Shown here piece after piece: positions 1 through 5,284 of a stretch of DNA of 6,428 bases (the first letter of the stretch is position 1; every line of letters begins with the position of its first letter). Under the pieces are notes generated by a model. That model worked only from the letters and a program-made list of their open reading frames with translations, did not search any database and was not told where the DNA came from. The stretch covers positions 1-6,428 of the forward strand of contig JANXXZ010000125.1 in NCBI GenBank assembly GCA_025350385.1. The letters run 5' to 3'. A program made the translations under genes and the position numbers. The stretch comes from Bacteroidales bacterium. GTDB lineage: Bacteria; Bacteroidota; Bacteroidia; Bacteroidales; UBA4417.

Positions 1-58
1 ATGGTACAAGGGTAATTGAGTATAGATTATGGTCTATGACTTGAAATAATGACAGGTT

Positions 59-706
59 CTATTTAAAACTCCAGACTTTTGCTTTCTTATCAGGCCAACC
101 GGTTTTAAACTGGAAATTCTTATGGTTCGAAAGCAACCCGAATGTTATTACAGTGGCAAAGCCGGTAGTAAGCCCGATTGTGCTGCCAAGCGCCCAATAC
201 TTATATCGTTCCCCATTAAAAGATCCGTCCTTAAAACCGATAAAAGGGGAGAGAACCATTACAAGCAATGAACCCAATATGATTGGTTCAGCGATTTCAG
301 CCCTGATATTCCATTTTTCACTGCGGTAATCCAGGTATTGAATATCCGAAACGGCAATATGCATCAGGCTGGAATCCTGCAAGGGTGTCTTTTTATAGTA
401 CTTTGCCGGTATTATCGTTGTTTGCCTGGTTCCGTTGGTATAGAATTTATTGGCTATCACCTCCTTCAGCCTTAGTTGGATCGAATCCCGCGTCCCTCCG
501 AGGAAGTAACCGTTAAAGTAGCTGCTTTCCTTAAGAGAATCGCTATCCAGCACCAGTGTACCGATACTTACCTGCCTTCCCGGCTTTAACCTGAGCTCTT
601 TAACTTTGGGACTGCCCGTTAACCGTTGAATCCGGAAATTCCAGGTCTGAACATTCATTACAAAAGAAGATATGATGGCAGCAAGCAGAAAAATGGACCT
701 TTTCAT
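59..706 (-). CDS. Hypothetical exported or membrane protein, 215 aa
   Basis: I do not recognise this family. The protein begins with a basic start (MKR) and a hydrophobic stretch at residues 5-17, which reads as a signal peptide or N-terminal anchor; no clear cleavage site follows. Residues 25-135 are polar and probably beta-rich, with a GTLVLDSDSL segment and a later GTRDSIQLRLKEV segment. Two further hydrophobic stretches at about 141-160 and 170-192 look like membrane helices, and the tail (NFQFKTGWPDKKAKVW) is basic. The ATG at 706 is chosen because it gives the complete signal sequence. No Shine-Dalgarno precedes it, as is common in Bacteroidota. It is the last gene of a minus-strand run, 108 bases beyond the end of the TPR gene, and could be co-transcribed with it. 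It ends with TAG. The gene is probably real, because a signal sequence and helices both occur in one long frame; its function is unknown. Confidence 0.72.
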   Translation of the reverse strand: MKRSIFLLAAIISSFVMNVQTWNFRIQRLTGSPKVKELRLKPGRQVSIGTLVLDSDSLKESSYFNGYFLGGTRDSIQLRLKEVIANKFYTNGTRQTTIIPAKYYKKTPLQDSSLMHIAVSDIQYLDYRSEKWNIRAEIAEPIILGSLLVMVLSPFIGFKDGSFNGERYKYWALGSTIGLTTGFATVITFGLLSNHKNFQFKTGWPDKKAKVWSFK

Positions 707-814
707 AAAGATAATTTTAACAGGTTTATCTTTTTCGGAACAGAGGCTATTTCCAGGATATAAATATAAACAAAATGGCTTGATTGATAACCCTGAAAAA
801 GAAGAGAATCATCC

Positions 815-1516
815 TTAGTATGGGCTGAAAAATGAGAAATAATGGTGGCTGATCTGATCCGGTTTATCAAACAGAATTAAAGTGGGTAGCCCCGAAGCCC
901 TTGAAAAATAAGGATCCATGGCTTTGGCTTCCGCCACCAGTTTCTCACTCTGCTGCTGGTTGCCGAGGAACCTTTCAATTATTGACAGGAGTCCCGTTGC
1001 ATAGGATTTCAAAGGGATAACCGGTTCCGGTTTACTTTGCAGGTAATCTTCAATGCACTTTTTCGACAGAGATAATTCAGTTGATGCCAGGTCTTTATTC
1101 TGCATCACCTTCATCATATGGAATCGAGCGAGGTCAAGGGTCAGGGTGTTTTTAGAAGGATCTGACTTTATTACTTTATCAAAGTTTTGTCCGGCAGCCT
1201 GAGGATCATCCTTCAATAAACAGGCTTTACCCAGTTCCACAAGGTATTCCGGCTTATTCTTGTTCTCAGCCTGGATTCCACTCCAGTATTTTACAAGGTC
1301 ACTGCCTTCGGACATCAATGCAGCAGCGGCTTTAGCTCCGAAATAGCGGTCCATCTTCCCCAGTTTCCCGGCAAAACTCCTGGCTTTTATACTGTCACCT
1401 CCCATATCCGGGGGAAGCATACCATAGATCTCCACCTGGTACATCATGGCCTCGTAATAATCGGGCTTGAGTTCAAGTACCTTGTCAAAGGCCTTGCAGG
1501 TCTCAGTAATCTTCAT
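815..1516 (-). CDS. C-terminal fragment of an interrupted TPR protein, 233 aa
   Basis: This is the downstream part of a tetratricopeptide-repeat protein. TPR-like helix pairs are visible around residues 5-30 (CKAFDKVLELKPDYYEA) and 90-125 (VELGKACLLKDDPQAAGQNFDKVIKSDP), with a further helical region at about 170-200. The segment PPDMGGDSIKARSFAGKL followed by an FGAKAAAAL stretch is a landmark I associate with bacterial TPR proteins. The frame is identical to that of the ORF at 1538-1918, and the 21 bases between the TAG and this ATG are open (encoding QDQGQVK), so one nonsense codon splits a single ancestral gene. AGG lies 5 bases before this ATG, so re-initiation after the TAG is possible. 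A protein made that way would lack the signal peptide and stay in the cytoplasm. It ends with TAA. Confidence 0.75.
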   Translation of the reverse strand: MKITETCKAFDKVLELKPDYYEAMMYQVEIYGMLPPDMGGDSIKARSFAGKLGKMDRYFGAKAAAALMSEGSDLVKYWSGIQAENKNKPEYLVELGKACLLKDDPQAAGQNFDKVIKSDPSKNTLTLDLARFHMMKVMQNKDLASTELSLSKKCIEDYLQSKPEPVIPLKSYATGLLSIIERFLGNQQQSEKLVAEAKAMDPYFSRASGLPTLILFDKPDQISHHYFSFFSPY

Positions 1517-1537
1517 TTTTACCTGTCCCTGGTCCTG

Positions 1538-1918
1538 CTACATGGCATAGAAAGCATCCAGGAAACAGGAAACTGCCCTGTAGTAAGCGTAAATGACATT
1601 TTTTGGGTCACAGGTAACAGCCGTATTCATTGAACTGACGATATCATTAATTTTTACATTGCCCATGCCAACCAGCATGTAATGTTGCAACCTGGCCAGT
1701 TCATACCAGGCCTTCGAATTTGTGGAATCCTTCCTGAGAATATTTTCGAGGAGTTCCTTTGCCTGGTCTACTTTACCATCCATCCTGAGATTATATGCCT
1801 TAAGCACATCATCCCCGGGATTGGTAACGGTTACTGCTGCATTGCTCCGGCCTGCTGCAAGAAGAATCAATGCTATCAATACGACCAATGAGATTTTAGT
1901 ATTAGGTCTTGTTTTCAT
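1538..1918 (-). CDS. N-terminal fragment of an interrupted TPR protein, with signal peptide, 126 aa
   Basis: This is the start of the secreted TPR protein. Residues 1-27 form a clear Sec signal peptide: MKTRPNTK, then the hydrophobic core ISLVVLIALILLAAG, then a plausible cleavage after SNA. Residues 37-80 form a TPR-type helix pair (AYNLRMDGKVDQAKELLENIL, then NSKAWYELARLQ), and the helical pattern continues to the end. The frame stops at TAG (1538-1540) after FYAM, in the middle of what should be a helical solenoid. The ATG at 1918 is chosen because the signal peptide begins there; no Shine-Dalgarno is visible. The start is 61 bases downstream of the stop of the membrane-protein gene on the same strand, so the two may be one transcript. 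TPR proteins of this kind mediate protein-protein contacts; the partner is unknown. On its own this fragment would be an exported stub of about 99 residues. Confidence 0.72.
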   Translation of the reverse strand: MKTRPNTKISLVVLIALILLAAGRSNAAVTVTNPGDDVLKAYNLRMDGKVDQAKELLENILRKDSTNSKAWYELARLQHYMLVGMGNVKINDIVSSMNTAVTCDPKNVIYAYYRAVSCFLDAFYAM

Positions 1919-1979
1919 ATGATTTGTTTTTGAGGTTTAAATGCAAGGCCTGTTTTATGGGGCCGGAGATAATTCAATT

Positions 1980-2330
1980 TTAATTTTGCTTCCCGCCCGA
2001 CAAAGCATCGTGGATTATAAACAATATCCCTGCAAACATGAAAGGCGCCATAATAATGAGTACGCCGGGATTCCCTGCAAATCCACGAAAATAGAAGCTC
2101 CCGCCTATCGCACACAGAATAAACAATATGCCTCCGGCAAATTCCCGCTTCCATGCAATAATCAGTATGATTACAATAATGAAAGCAGGGATATTATGCA
2201 TTACGAAACAGGTGAGTTGCTTGCCCAGGCTGGTATATTCTCCAAAACAATCCATGGAGAAGATCATCATGAACAATATGGCAATGATAGCAAGTACTCT
2301 TGGAATCCAGTACAGTAGATTATTCTTCAT
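1980..2330 (-). CDS. Small four-helix inner-membrane protein, 116 aa (DUF7670-like)
   Basis: This is a compact hydrophobic protein with four predicted membrane helices at about residues 8-27, 44-60, 64-80 and 88-107, separated by short loops. It has no cleavable signal and a short polar tail (HDALSGGKQN). The N-terminus NNLLYWIPRVLAI resembles a widespread family of uncharacterised small Bacteroidota and Firmicutes membrane proteins that I associate with the name DUF7670. This is recognition from memory, not a search. The ATG at 2330 gives the full first helix, and no Shine-Dalgarno precedes it. It is the first gene of the minus-strand run, 61 bases before the TPR gene, and a TAnnTTTG-type -7 element lies 45 bases upstream. 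The function is unknown, and nothing in the sequence suggests an enzyme active site. Confidence 0.78.
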   Translation of the reverse strand: MKNNLLYWIPRVLAIIAILFMMIFSMDCFGEYTSLGKQLTCFVMHNIPAFIIVIILIIAWKREFAGGILFILCAIGGSFYFRGFAGNPGVLIIMAPFMFAGILFIIHDALSGGKQN

Positions 2331-2374
2331 AGTATGTGAATTTGATGAAAATTTAAAACCGGTTTGAGTCTGAT

Positions 2375-2382
2375 CAAATTTA
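2375..2382 (-). promoter_or_regulatory. Candidate Bacteroidota -7 promoter element
   Basis: Read on the minus strand the sequence is TAAATTTG, an exact match to the TAnnTTTG consensus used by the Bacteroidota primary sigma factor. It lies 45 bases before the ATG at 2330. I see no good TTTG -33 partner upstream. A perfect palindrome AAACCGGTTT (2356-2365) sits between it and the gene. Six fixed bases in AT-rich DNA can match by chance, so the support is modest. Confidence 0.4.
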
Positions 2383-2399
2383 ATTACTTACACCAGCCG

Positions 2400-2423
2400 T
2401 CCCTGAATTCAGGGAGGAAATAG
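2400..2423. repeat. Palindromic repeat, copy 1
   Basis: TCCCTGAATTCAGGGA (2400-2415) is a perfect 16-bp palindrome, followed by GGAAATAG. The block from 2401 matches copy 2 at 2481-2502 with only a one-base gap and about three substitutions. It lies between divergent genes, so it is unlikely to be a terminator. It may be a small interspersed REP-like element or a dimer-binding operator. Confidence 0.6.
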
Positions 2424-2480
2424 ATTGATCCGAATTGTAGTTCTTTCAATCAAATAAAAATCCTTTTTAAGATGTTCTCC

Positions 2481-2502
2481 CCCTGAAATCAGGAGGAGAC
2501 AG
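2481..2502. repeat. Palindromic repeat, copy 2
   Basis: CCCTGAAATCAGGAGGAGACAG is a diverged copy of the block at 2401-2423, exactly 80 bases further on. With the preceding CTCC it can pair as CTCCCCCTGA against TCAGGAGGAG, with one mismatch and a two-base centre. GAGGGGG follows at 2502-2508. C-rich and G-rich pairs of this kind are common in Bacteroidota intergenic DNA, so it may belong to a repeat family scattered around the genome. Confidence 0.55.
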
Positions 2503-2574
2503 AGGGGGTAAAAAAAATAAAAATAATTTTTAAACGACCTCTTAGTCAGTGCCATTTTTTGTTATAAAGCAGTT

Positions 2575-2582
2575 TAGGTTTG
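2575..2582 (+). promoter_or_regulatory. Candidate -7 promoter element for the plus-strand pair
   Basis: TAGGTTTG matches TAnnTTTG exactly. It is 148 bases before the proposed TTG start at 2731, so a transcript from here would carry a leader of about 140 bases that includes the inverted repeat at 2637-2703. A TTTG at 2558-2561 lies only 13 bases upstream, closer than the usual -33 spacing, so the second half of the promoter is not convincing. Confidence 0.35.
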
Positions 2583-2636
2583 TAATTTTAGCATTGATAT
2601 ATTGTGCTTTGCTAAAAACGATGTAAATTTAACTCC

Positions 2637-2703
2637 TGCCCGATGCCGGTATTTTGAAATTCGGTTGTAAAATAGTTGTAAACTGTTTTACAGGCATTCG
2701 GCA
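2637..2703 (+). promoter_or_regulatory. Nested inverted repeat, candidate structured leader or operator
   Basis: The inner arms TGTAAAATAG (2666-2675) and CTGTTTTACA (2683-2692) pair over 10 bp with one G-U wobble around a 7-base loop. Directly outside the 3' arm, GGCATTCGGCA (2693-2703) pairs with TGCCCGATGCC (2637-2647) at 9 of 11 positions. Together they give an outer stem with a 2x2 internal loop, an 18-base bulge on the 5' side, and the inner hairpin stacked on top. The structure ends 27 bases before the TTG at 2731. No T-tract follows, so it is not a standard terminator. It could act as RNA, controlling translation of the coupled pair, or as DNA, as an operator. TTGTAAA is also directly repeated at 2665-2671 and 2676-2682. 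It matches no riboswitch class I know. Confidence 0.5.
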
Positions 2704-2730
2704 ATCAATTCTTCTAAATCATTTCAACCT

Positions 2731-3657
2731 TTGCATCAGGAAGATAAAATATTCTTTGATCTCCTTAAAAAGGAAATAGTTTCAGCTATGAAACTCTCGT
2801 ACCCGGCTGTTAATCCTGACATAACACTATGGAAAGGCCAGGAAATAACCGATTTCCAGGAAGACTTACTGATAAAGGTCAAAGCCCAGGTGAGTGAAAA
2901 GTGGTTCTACTCACACATTAAAAACGGGAAACACTCTTTGCCCCGGATTGACGTTCTCAACTTGCTGAGCCGTTATGCCGGGTATTCAAACTGGGATGAA
3001 TTTAAATATAAAAACGCCTCCGGGCTGCCGGTTACTTCCAGCTTAATAAAAGCAAACCGCTTGTTTTACGTCATCCCGCTCCTGGTATTGCTGGTTATGG
3101 TGGTCCTTTACGGTTTATTCCGGTTTTTCAATACGCGCGAATACAAGTTCAGTTTCTATGACGCCGAGACCATGCAGCCTATTAAGCACATGAATATTGA
3201 AGTGATCGTTATTGATAAGGATGAATCACCTACTGACTATTTTTGCGATACCGCCGGGCAGGTAACACTAAAAACGGAAAAGAGTAACATCAGGATGGTT
3301 GTCAAATCACCCTATTACCGGACCGATACCATCAGCCGGATTCTCAAGAAATTCGATACCAACGAAAAAATAGGACTGCATGCCAACGAATACGCCCTGA
3401 TGATCCATTATTTCTCGCAGATGAATGTTAAGGGCTGGGAGCAGCGTCGTAAGCAGCTGGACAGTATTATTAGTACCGACGCCTTAATTTACCGGGTGCA
3501 CGGTAGCAGCAGATCAGCCGGAATTGAATTGCTTAACAAGAATGAATTCATTGATTTTCTTTCGTTCCCGACTAACAGCCTGAAAAATATGGAAATCCTT
3601 GATGTAAAAAACAGCGGCGATAAAATTAAAGTACTCCGTTACAGGATAAATGAGTAA
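2731..3657 (+). CDS. Membrane protein with cytoplasmic DNA-binding-like domain and periplasmic beta domain, 308 aa
   Basis: I know no name for this protein, but its architecture is clear. Residues 1-93 form a soluble domain with WKGQEITDFQEDL (34-46) and LPRIDVLNLLSRYAGYSNW (70-88), then DEF. The last part resembles a recurring Bacteroidota pattern in which a helical, HTH-like unit ends in tL..La.Y.Gy.sW.eF. Residues 111-130 are one strong membrane helix. Residues 138-212 look like a carboxypeptidase-regulatory-like beta sandwich (FYDAETMQPI, later DTAGQVTL and SPYYRTDTI). Residues 217-308 form a separate C-terminal domain with GWEQRRKQLDSII and LIYRVHG. The positive charges suggest N-in topology, which would make it a possible membrane-tethered regulator or adaptor. 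The start is TTG: the frame is open back to 2671 without any ATG, and the next ATG (2788) would remove what looks like a structured N-terminus (EDKIFFDLLKKEI). The 3' end overlaps the next gene by 8 bases. Confidence 0.75.
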   Translation: MHQEDKIFFDLLKKEIVSAMKLSYPAVNPDITLWKGQEITDFQEDLLIKVKAQVSEKWFYSHIKNGKHSLPRIDVLNLLSRYAGYSNWDEFKYKNASGLPVTSSLIKANRLFYVIPLLVLLVMVVLYGLFRFFNTREYKFSFYDAETMQPIKHMNIEVIVIDKDESPTDYFCDTAGQVTLKTEKSNIRMVVKSPYYRTDTISRILKKFDTNEKIGLHANEYALMIHYFSQMNVKGWEQRRKQLDSIISTDALIYRVHGSSRSAGIELLNKNEFIDFLSFPTNSLKNMEILDVKNSGDKIKVLRYRINE

Positions 3658-4294
3658 ACTCAATATGAAAAGGCAACTGACCATACCTGTTTTAATAGTT
3701 ATTTATCTCATCTGCAGCGCCCGGAGTTGCAATGACAATGAGAACTCCGGCCTGAATGAACAGCATAGAATCTCCCTTGTAAGGGATAGTGTGAAAAATG
3801 CTTTTGAAACTGCACACCTTTCAGATGAGGCTGCTCATGAAACAGAAATGACGGCAAAACAAAAGCTTCTGGATATGTCGGATTATCTCCGAATTTTGAA
3901 CGATACAAGCATTGACGGTATGATCAGGAAGAAAGCGGTGGACATGATCCGTTCCCTGTTCCTTTCAGAAAATGTGAAGCTGAAATTGAATCCTATCCGA
4001 AAAGAAGAAGTCATCCCCCTGAAGAACCTGCTGAGTGACGGATTATCAGGTAAATATGCTTCGACAGAAATTTCCATGGATTCGGTCCTGACCTTTCTCC
4101 CGTTGAGGAGAATAAATGATACACTCTATGCCGGAAAAATGCATTTTCAATATGGAATTGCATTGAAACCAGAACTCCGGAAACATAAGCGATCATCAGG
4201 AAGAACTGTTGAAATCTATTCGATTCGGGTTAAGAAAGCGTTCGGGAATGATACAGTCCGGGTTTGGTCTGTTTGCCTGGGGAACATTGAATAG
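3650..4294 (+). CDS. Small exported protein, possible lipoprotein, 214 aa
   Basis: The family is not recognised. The start ATG overlaps the stop of the previous gene (ATGAGTAA), which indicates translational coupling and a shared role. An internal ATG at 3665 would give a tidier signal peptide (MKRQLTIPVLIVIYLICSARSC). The signal core is residues 10-22 in the longer form. Cys27, in ARSC followed by NDNENSG, could be a lipidated cysteine, although Arg at -2 makes a poor lipobox. Residues 38-105 are helical and charged. Residues 140-214 look beta-rich, with PLRRINDTLYAGKMHFQYG and a closing VRVWSVCLGNIE. The product probably sits in the periplasm or on a membrane, next to the extracytoplasmic part of its partner. 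AGGA at 3643-3646 is close to the first ATG but too near for ideal initiation. The gene ends at TAG, 58 bases from the convergent tag gene. Confidence 0.75.
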   Translation: MSKLNMKRQLTIPVLIVIYLICSARSCNDNENSGLNEQHRISLVRDSVKNAFETAHLSDEAAHETEMTAKQKLLDMSDYLRILNDTSIDGMIRKKAVDMIRSLFLSENVKLKLNPIRKEEVIPLKNLLSDGLSGKYASTEISMDSVLTFLPLRRINDTLYAGKMHFQYGIALKPELRKHKRSSGRTVEIYSIRVKKAFGNDTVRVWSVCLGNIE

Positions 4295-4352
4295 GAACCG
4301 GTTTTCAGAGCCCGGGACGGACTCATAATTACGTTCTTACTCCTGAATAGCT

Positions 4353-4958
4353 TTATTTCTCTTGTGTTTGTAAATTTCTGAAACACCCCGCCAGATGATC
4401 ATTCACCATTCCCGCGGCCTGCATAAAGGCATAACAAATGGTTGTGCCTACAAATTTAAACCCTCTTTTCTTCAGGTCTTTGCTCATGGCATCGGATTCG
4501 GGGGAGGAGACGATCATATCCGACAGGCTTTCAAGCCGGTTCATAATGGTTTTGCCTCCGGTAAACTGCCAGATGTAAGCGTCGAACGTACCGTATTCCT
4601 GCCGGGTTTTAAGGAAAGCCTGAGCGTTGCAGACGGCGGACCTGATTTTTGACTGGTTGCGGATAATTCCTGTATCCTGCATCAATTCCTGGATTTTAGC
4701 CTCATCATAGGAGGCAATCTTCACCGGGTCAAAATTATCGAATGCCTTGCGGAAGCCTTCCCGCCGGTGAAGGATGGTTTTCCAGCTTAACCCGGCCTGG
4801 AAAGCATCCAGCACCATGAATTCGAACAATTTCTGATCGTTGTGAAGGGGTACTCCCCATTCATTGTCATGATACTCGATCATCAAAGGGTCGTTGGATG
4901 GCCAGTTGCAGGATGGCAGGGGTTCCGGAACGGGTGGGTTCGAAGGATTGGCGGACAT
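4353..4958 (-). CDS. tag: DNA-3-methyladenine glycosylase I
   Basis: This enzyme removes 3-methyladenine from alkylated DNA by cleaving the N-glycosidic bond, the first step of base-excision repair; it is cytoplasmic. The sequence follows E. coli Tag throughout: CNWPSNDPLMIEYHDNEWGV, QAGLSWKTIL, DTGIIRNQSKI, DALSK-like SDAMSKDLKKRGFKFVG, TTICYAFMQ and NDHLAGC. In the 218-residue form starting at 5009, the zinc ligands of E. coli Tag (C4, H17, H175, C179) correspond to C34, H47, H205 and C209, with identical spacing within each pair. The E. coli base-recognition Glu38 corresponds to Asp68 (LDAFQAGLSW), a conservative change. I prefer the ATG at 4958 (201 aa, against 187 in E. coli). The ATG at 5009 adds a hydrophobic MISLLILLLSFIP leader that makes no sense for a DNA-repair enzyme. 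Neither start has a Shine-Dalgarno. The gene is convergent with the preceding pair. Confidence 0.95.
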   Translation of the reverse strand: MSANPSNPPVPEPLPSCNWPSNDPLMIEYHDNEWGVPLHNDQKLFEFMVLDAFQAGLSWKTILHRREGFRKAFDNFDPVKIASYDEAKIQELMQDTGIIRNQSKIRSAVCNAQAFLKTRQEYGTFDAYIWQFTGGKTIMNRLESLSDMIVSSPESDAMSKDLKKRGFKFVGTTICYAFMQAAGMVNDHLAGCFRNLQTQEK

Positions 4959-5060
4959 GGGGGAAGATTTTGGAATGAAAGATAAAAGTAAGATAAGAAG
5001 GGAGATCATAGGTTGATCGATGAAATATTTTGAAAAAGGTCAACATCCGTAAGCTGTTCA

Positions 5061-5100
5061 GTATGACACTGTATAGATTATCCAGAAGTAATTGTCATAC
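5061..5100. repeat. Inverted repeat at the composition boundary
   Basis: GTATGACA (5061-5068) and TGTCATAC (5093-5100) are perfect inverted copies, 24 bases apart. The spacing suits an operator bound on one face of the helix or a weak cruciform better than a terminator, since no T-tract follows. It lies where composition changes from the tag side to the AT-rich side, so it may be a remnant of an insertion end. No duplicated target site is visible. Confidence 0.4.
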
Positions 5101-5235
5101 AAATTAACAATAGGAATTAATATCTGCCATTATAGAAGGCACTTTCTGATTATTGATTGTTTTAGTTATAGTCAAAGATAATGTTTTAGGATATTTATTT
5201 TATTTGGCATATAAATATTTCTGTAATTGAATGTG

Positions 5236-5243
5236 TATATTTG
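5236..5243 (+). promoter_or_regulatory. Candidate -7 promoter element for the nuclease-like gene
   Basis: TATATTTG matches TAnnTTTG exactly and ends 41 bases before the ATG at 5285, a good position. The nearest upstream TTTG (5203-5206) is 29 bases away, too far for a normal -33 element. The element overlaps a small palindrome, ATTTG-TAAT-CAAAT (5239-5252), which could serve as an operator. Confidence 0.45.
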
Positions 5244-5284
5244 TAATCAAATTTTTATCATTAACCTTATGACATCTTGAAATT

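Larger units (their letters stand above)
815..1918 (-). pseudogene. Whole TPR gene, interrupted by one in-frame TAG
   Basis: The ORFs at 1538-1918 and 815-1516 are in the same frame: their start codons lie 402 bases, or 134 codons, apart. The only break is TAG at 1538-1540. Read through, the product would be 367 residues: a signal peptide followed by a continuous TPR-like helical domain. One base change explains the break (TGG to TAG, or CAG to TAG), with no frameshift. Three explanations remain: a recent nonsense mutation, a sequencing or assembly error, or recoding of TAG. Recoding is least likely because TAG also ends the gene at 3650-4294 in a convincing place. Confidence 0.7.
2331..2730. 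other. 400-base divergent intergenic region
   Basis: This region separates the starts of the minus-strand run and the plus-strand pair. From left to right it holds a 10-bp palindrome AAACCGGTTT (2356-2365), a minus-strand -7 candidate (2375-2382), two related palindromic repeats (2400-2423 and 2481-2502), an AT-rich tract with the inverted repeat TAAAAAT/ATTTTTA (2518-2532), a plus-strand -7 candidate (2575-2582), and a long inverted repeat that would form a structured leader (2637-2703). I see no credible small gene or tRNA in it. Confidence 0.6.
4959..5284. other. Divergent intergenic region and GC-to-AT composition boundary
   Basis: This region lies between the start of tag and the AT-rich nuclease-like gene. 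Up to about 5040 it may be the leader of tag, or coding if the 5009 start is used. It then holds an 8-bp perfect inverted repeat (5061-5068 and 5093-5100), after which the DNA becomes strongly AT-rich. A -7 candidate lies at 5236-5243. I see no other gene in it. Confidence 0.5.

Noticed and set aside
22..37. Hairpin ATAGA-TTATGG-TCTAT after the gene at 59-706
   Set aside because: It has only 5 AT-rich base pairs and no T-tract on the minus strand, so it is not a credible terminator.
1538..1918. Alternative genetic code with TAG read as an amino acid
   Set aside because: TAG also ends the gene at 3650-4294. Reading through it gives 28 unconvincing residues that run antisense into the 3' end of tag. 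One internal TAG is not enough evidence.
1955..1974. GGCC-based hairpin between the membrane-protein and TPR genes
   Set aside because: The stem has only four base pairs, with no T-tract, and is too weak for a terminator or attenuator.
98..2365. ACCGGTTTTAAA at 98-109 and its inverted copy at 2352-2363
   Set aside because: The first copy is inside a coding region and the other is intergenic. It is a 12-base match in AT-biased DNA with no supporting context.
1941..2367. Plus-strand ORFs opposite the small membrane-protein gene
   Set aside because: Their translations are polar and low in any recognisable pattern, while the minus frame gives a clean four-helix protein. They are antisense shadows.
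4295..4352. Shared terminator between the convergent genes
   Set aside because: The region has small CCGG self-pairings and an AACCGGTT palindrome, but no stable stem followed by a T-tract in either direction.
5269..5280. Three-codon upstream ORF (ATG ACA TCT TGA) before the nuclease-like gene
   Set aside because: So short an ORF is expected by chance and has no ribosome-binding signal.
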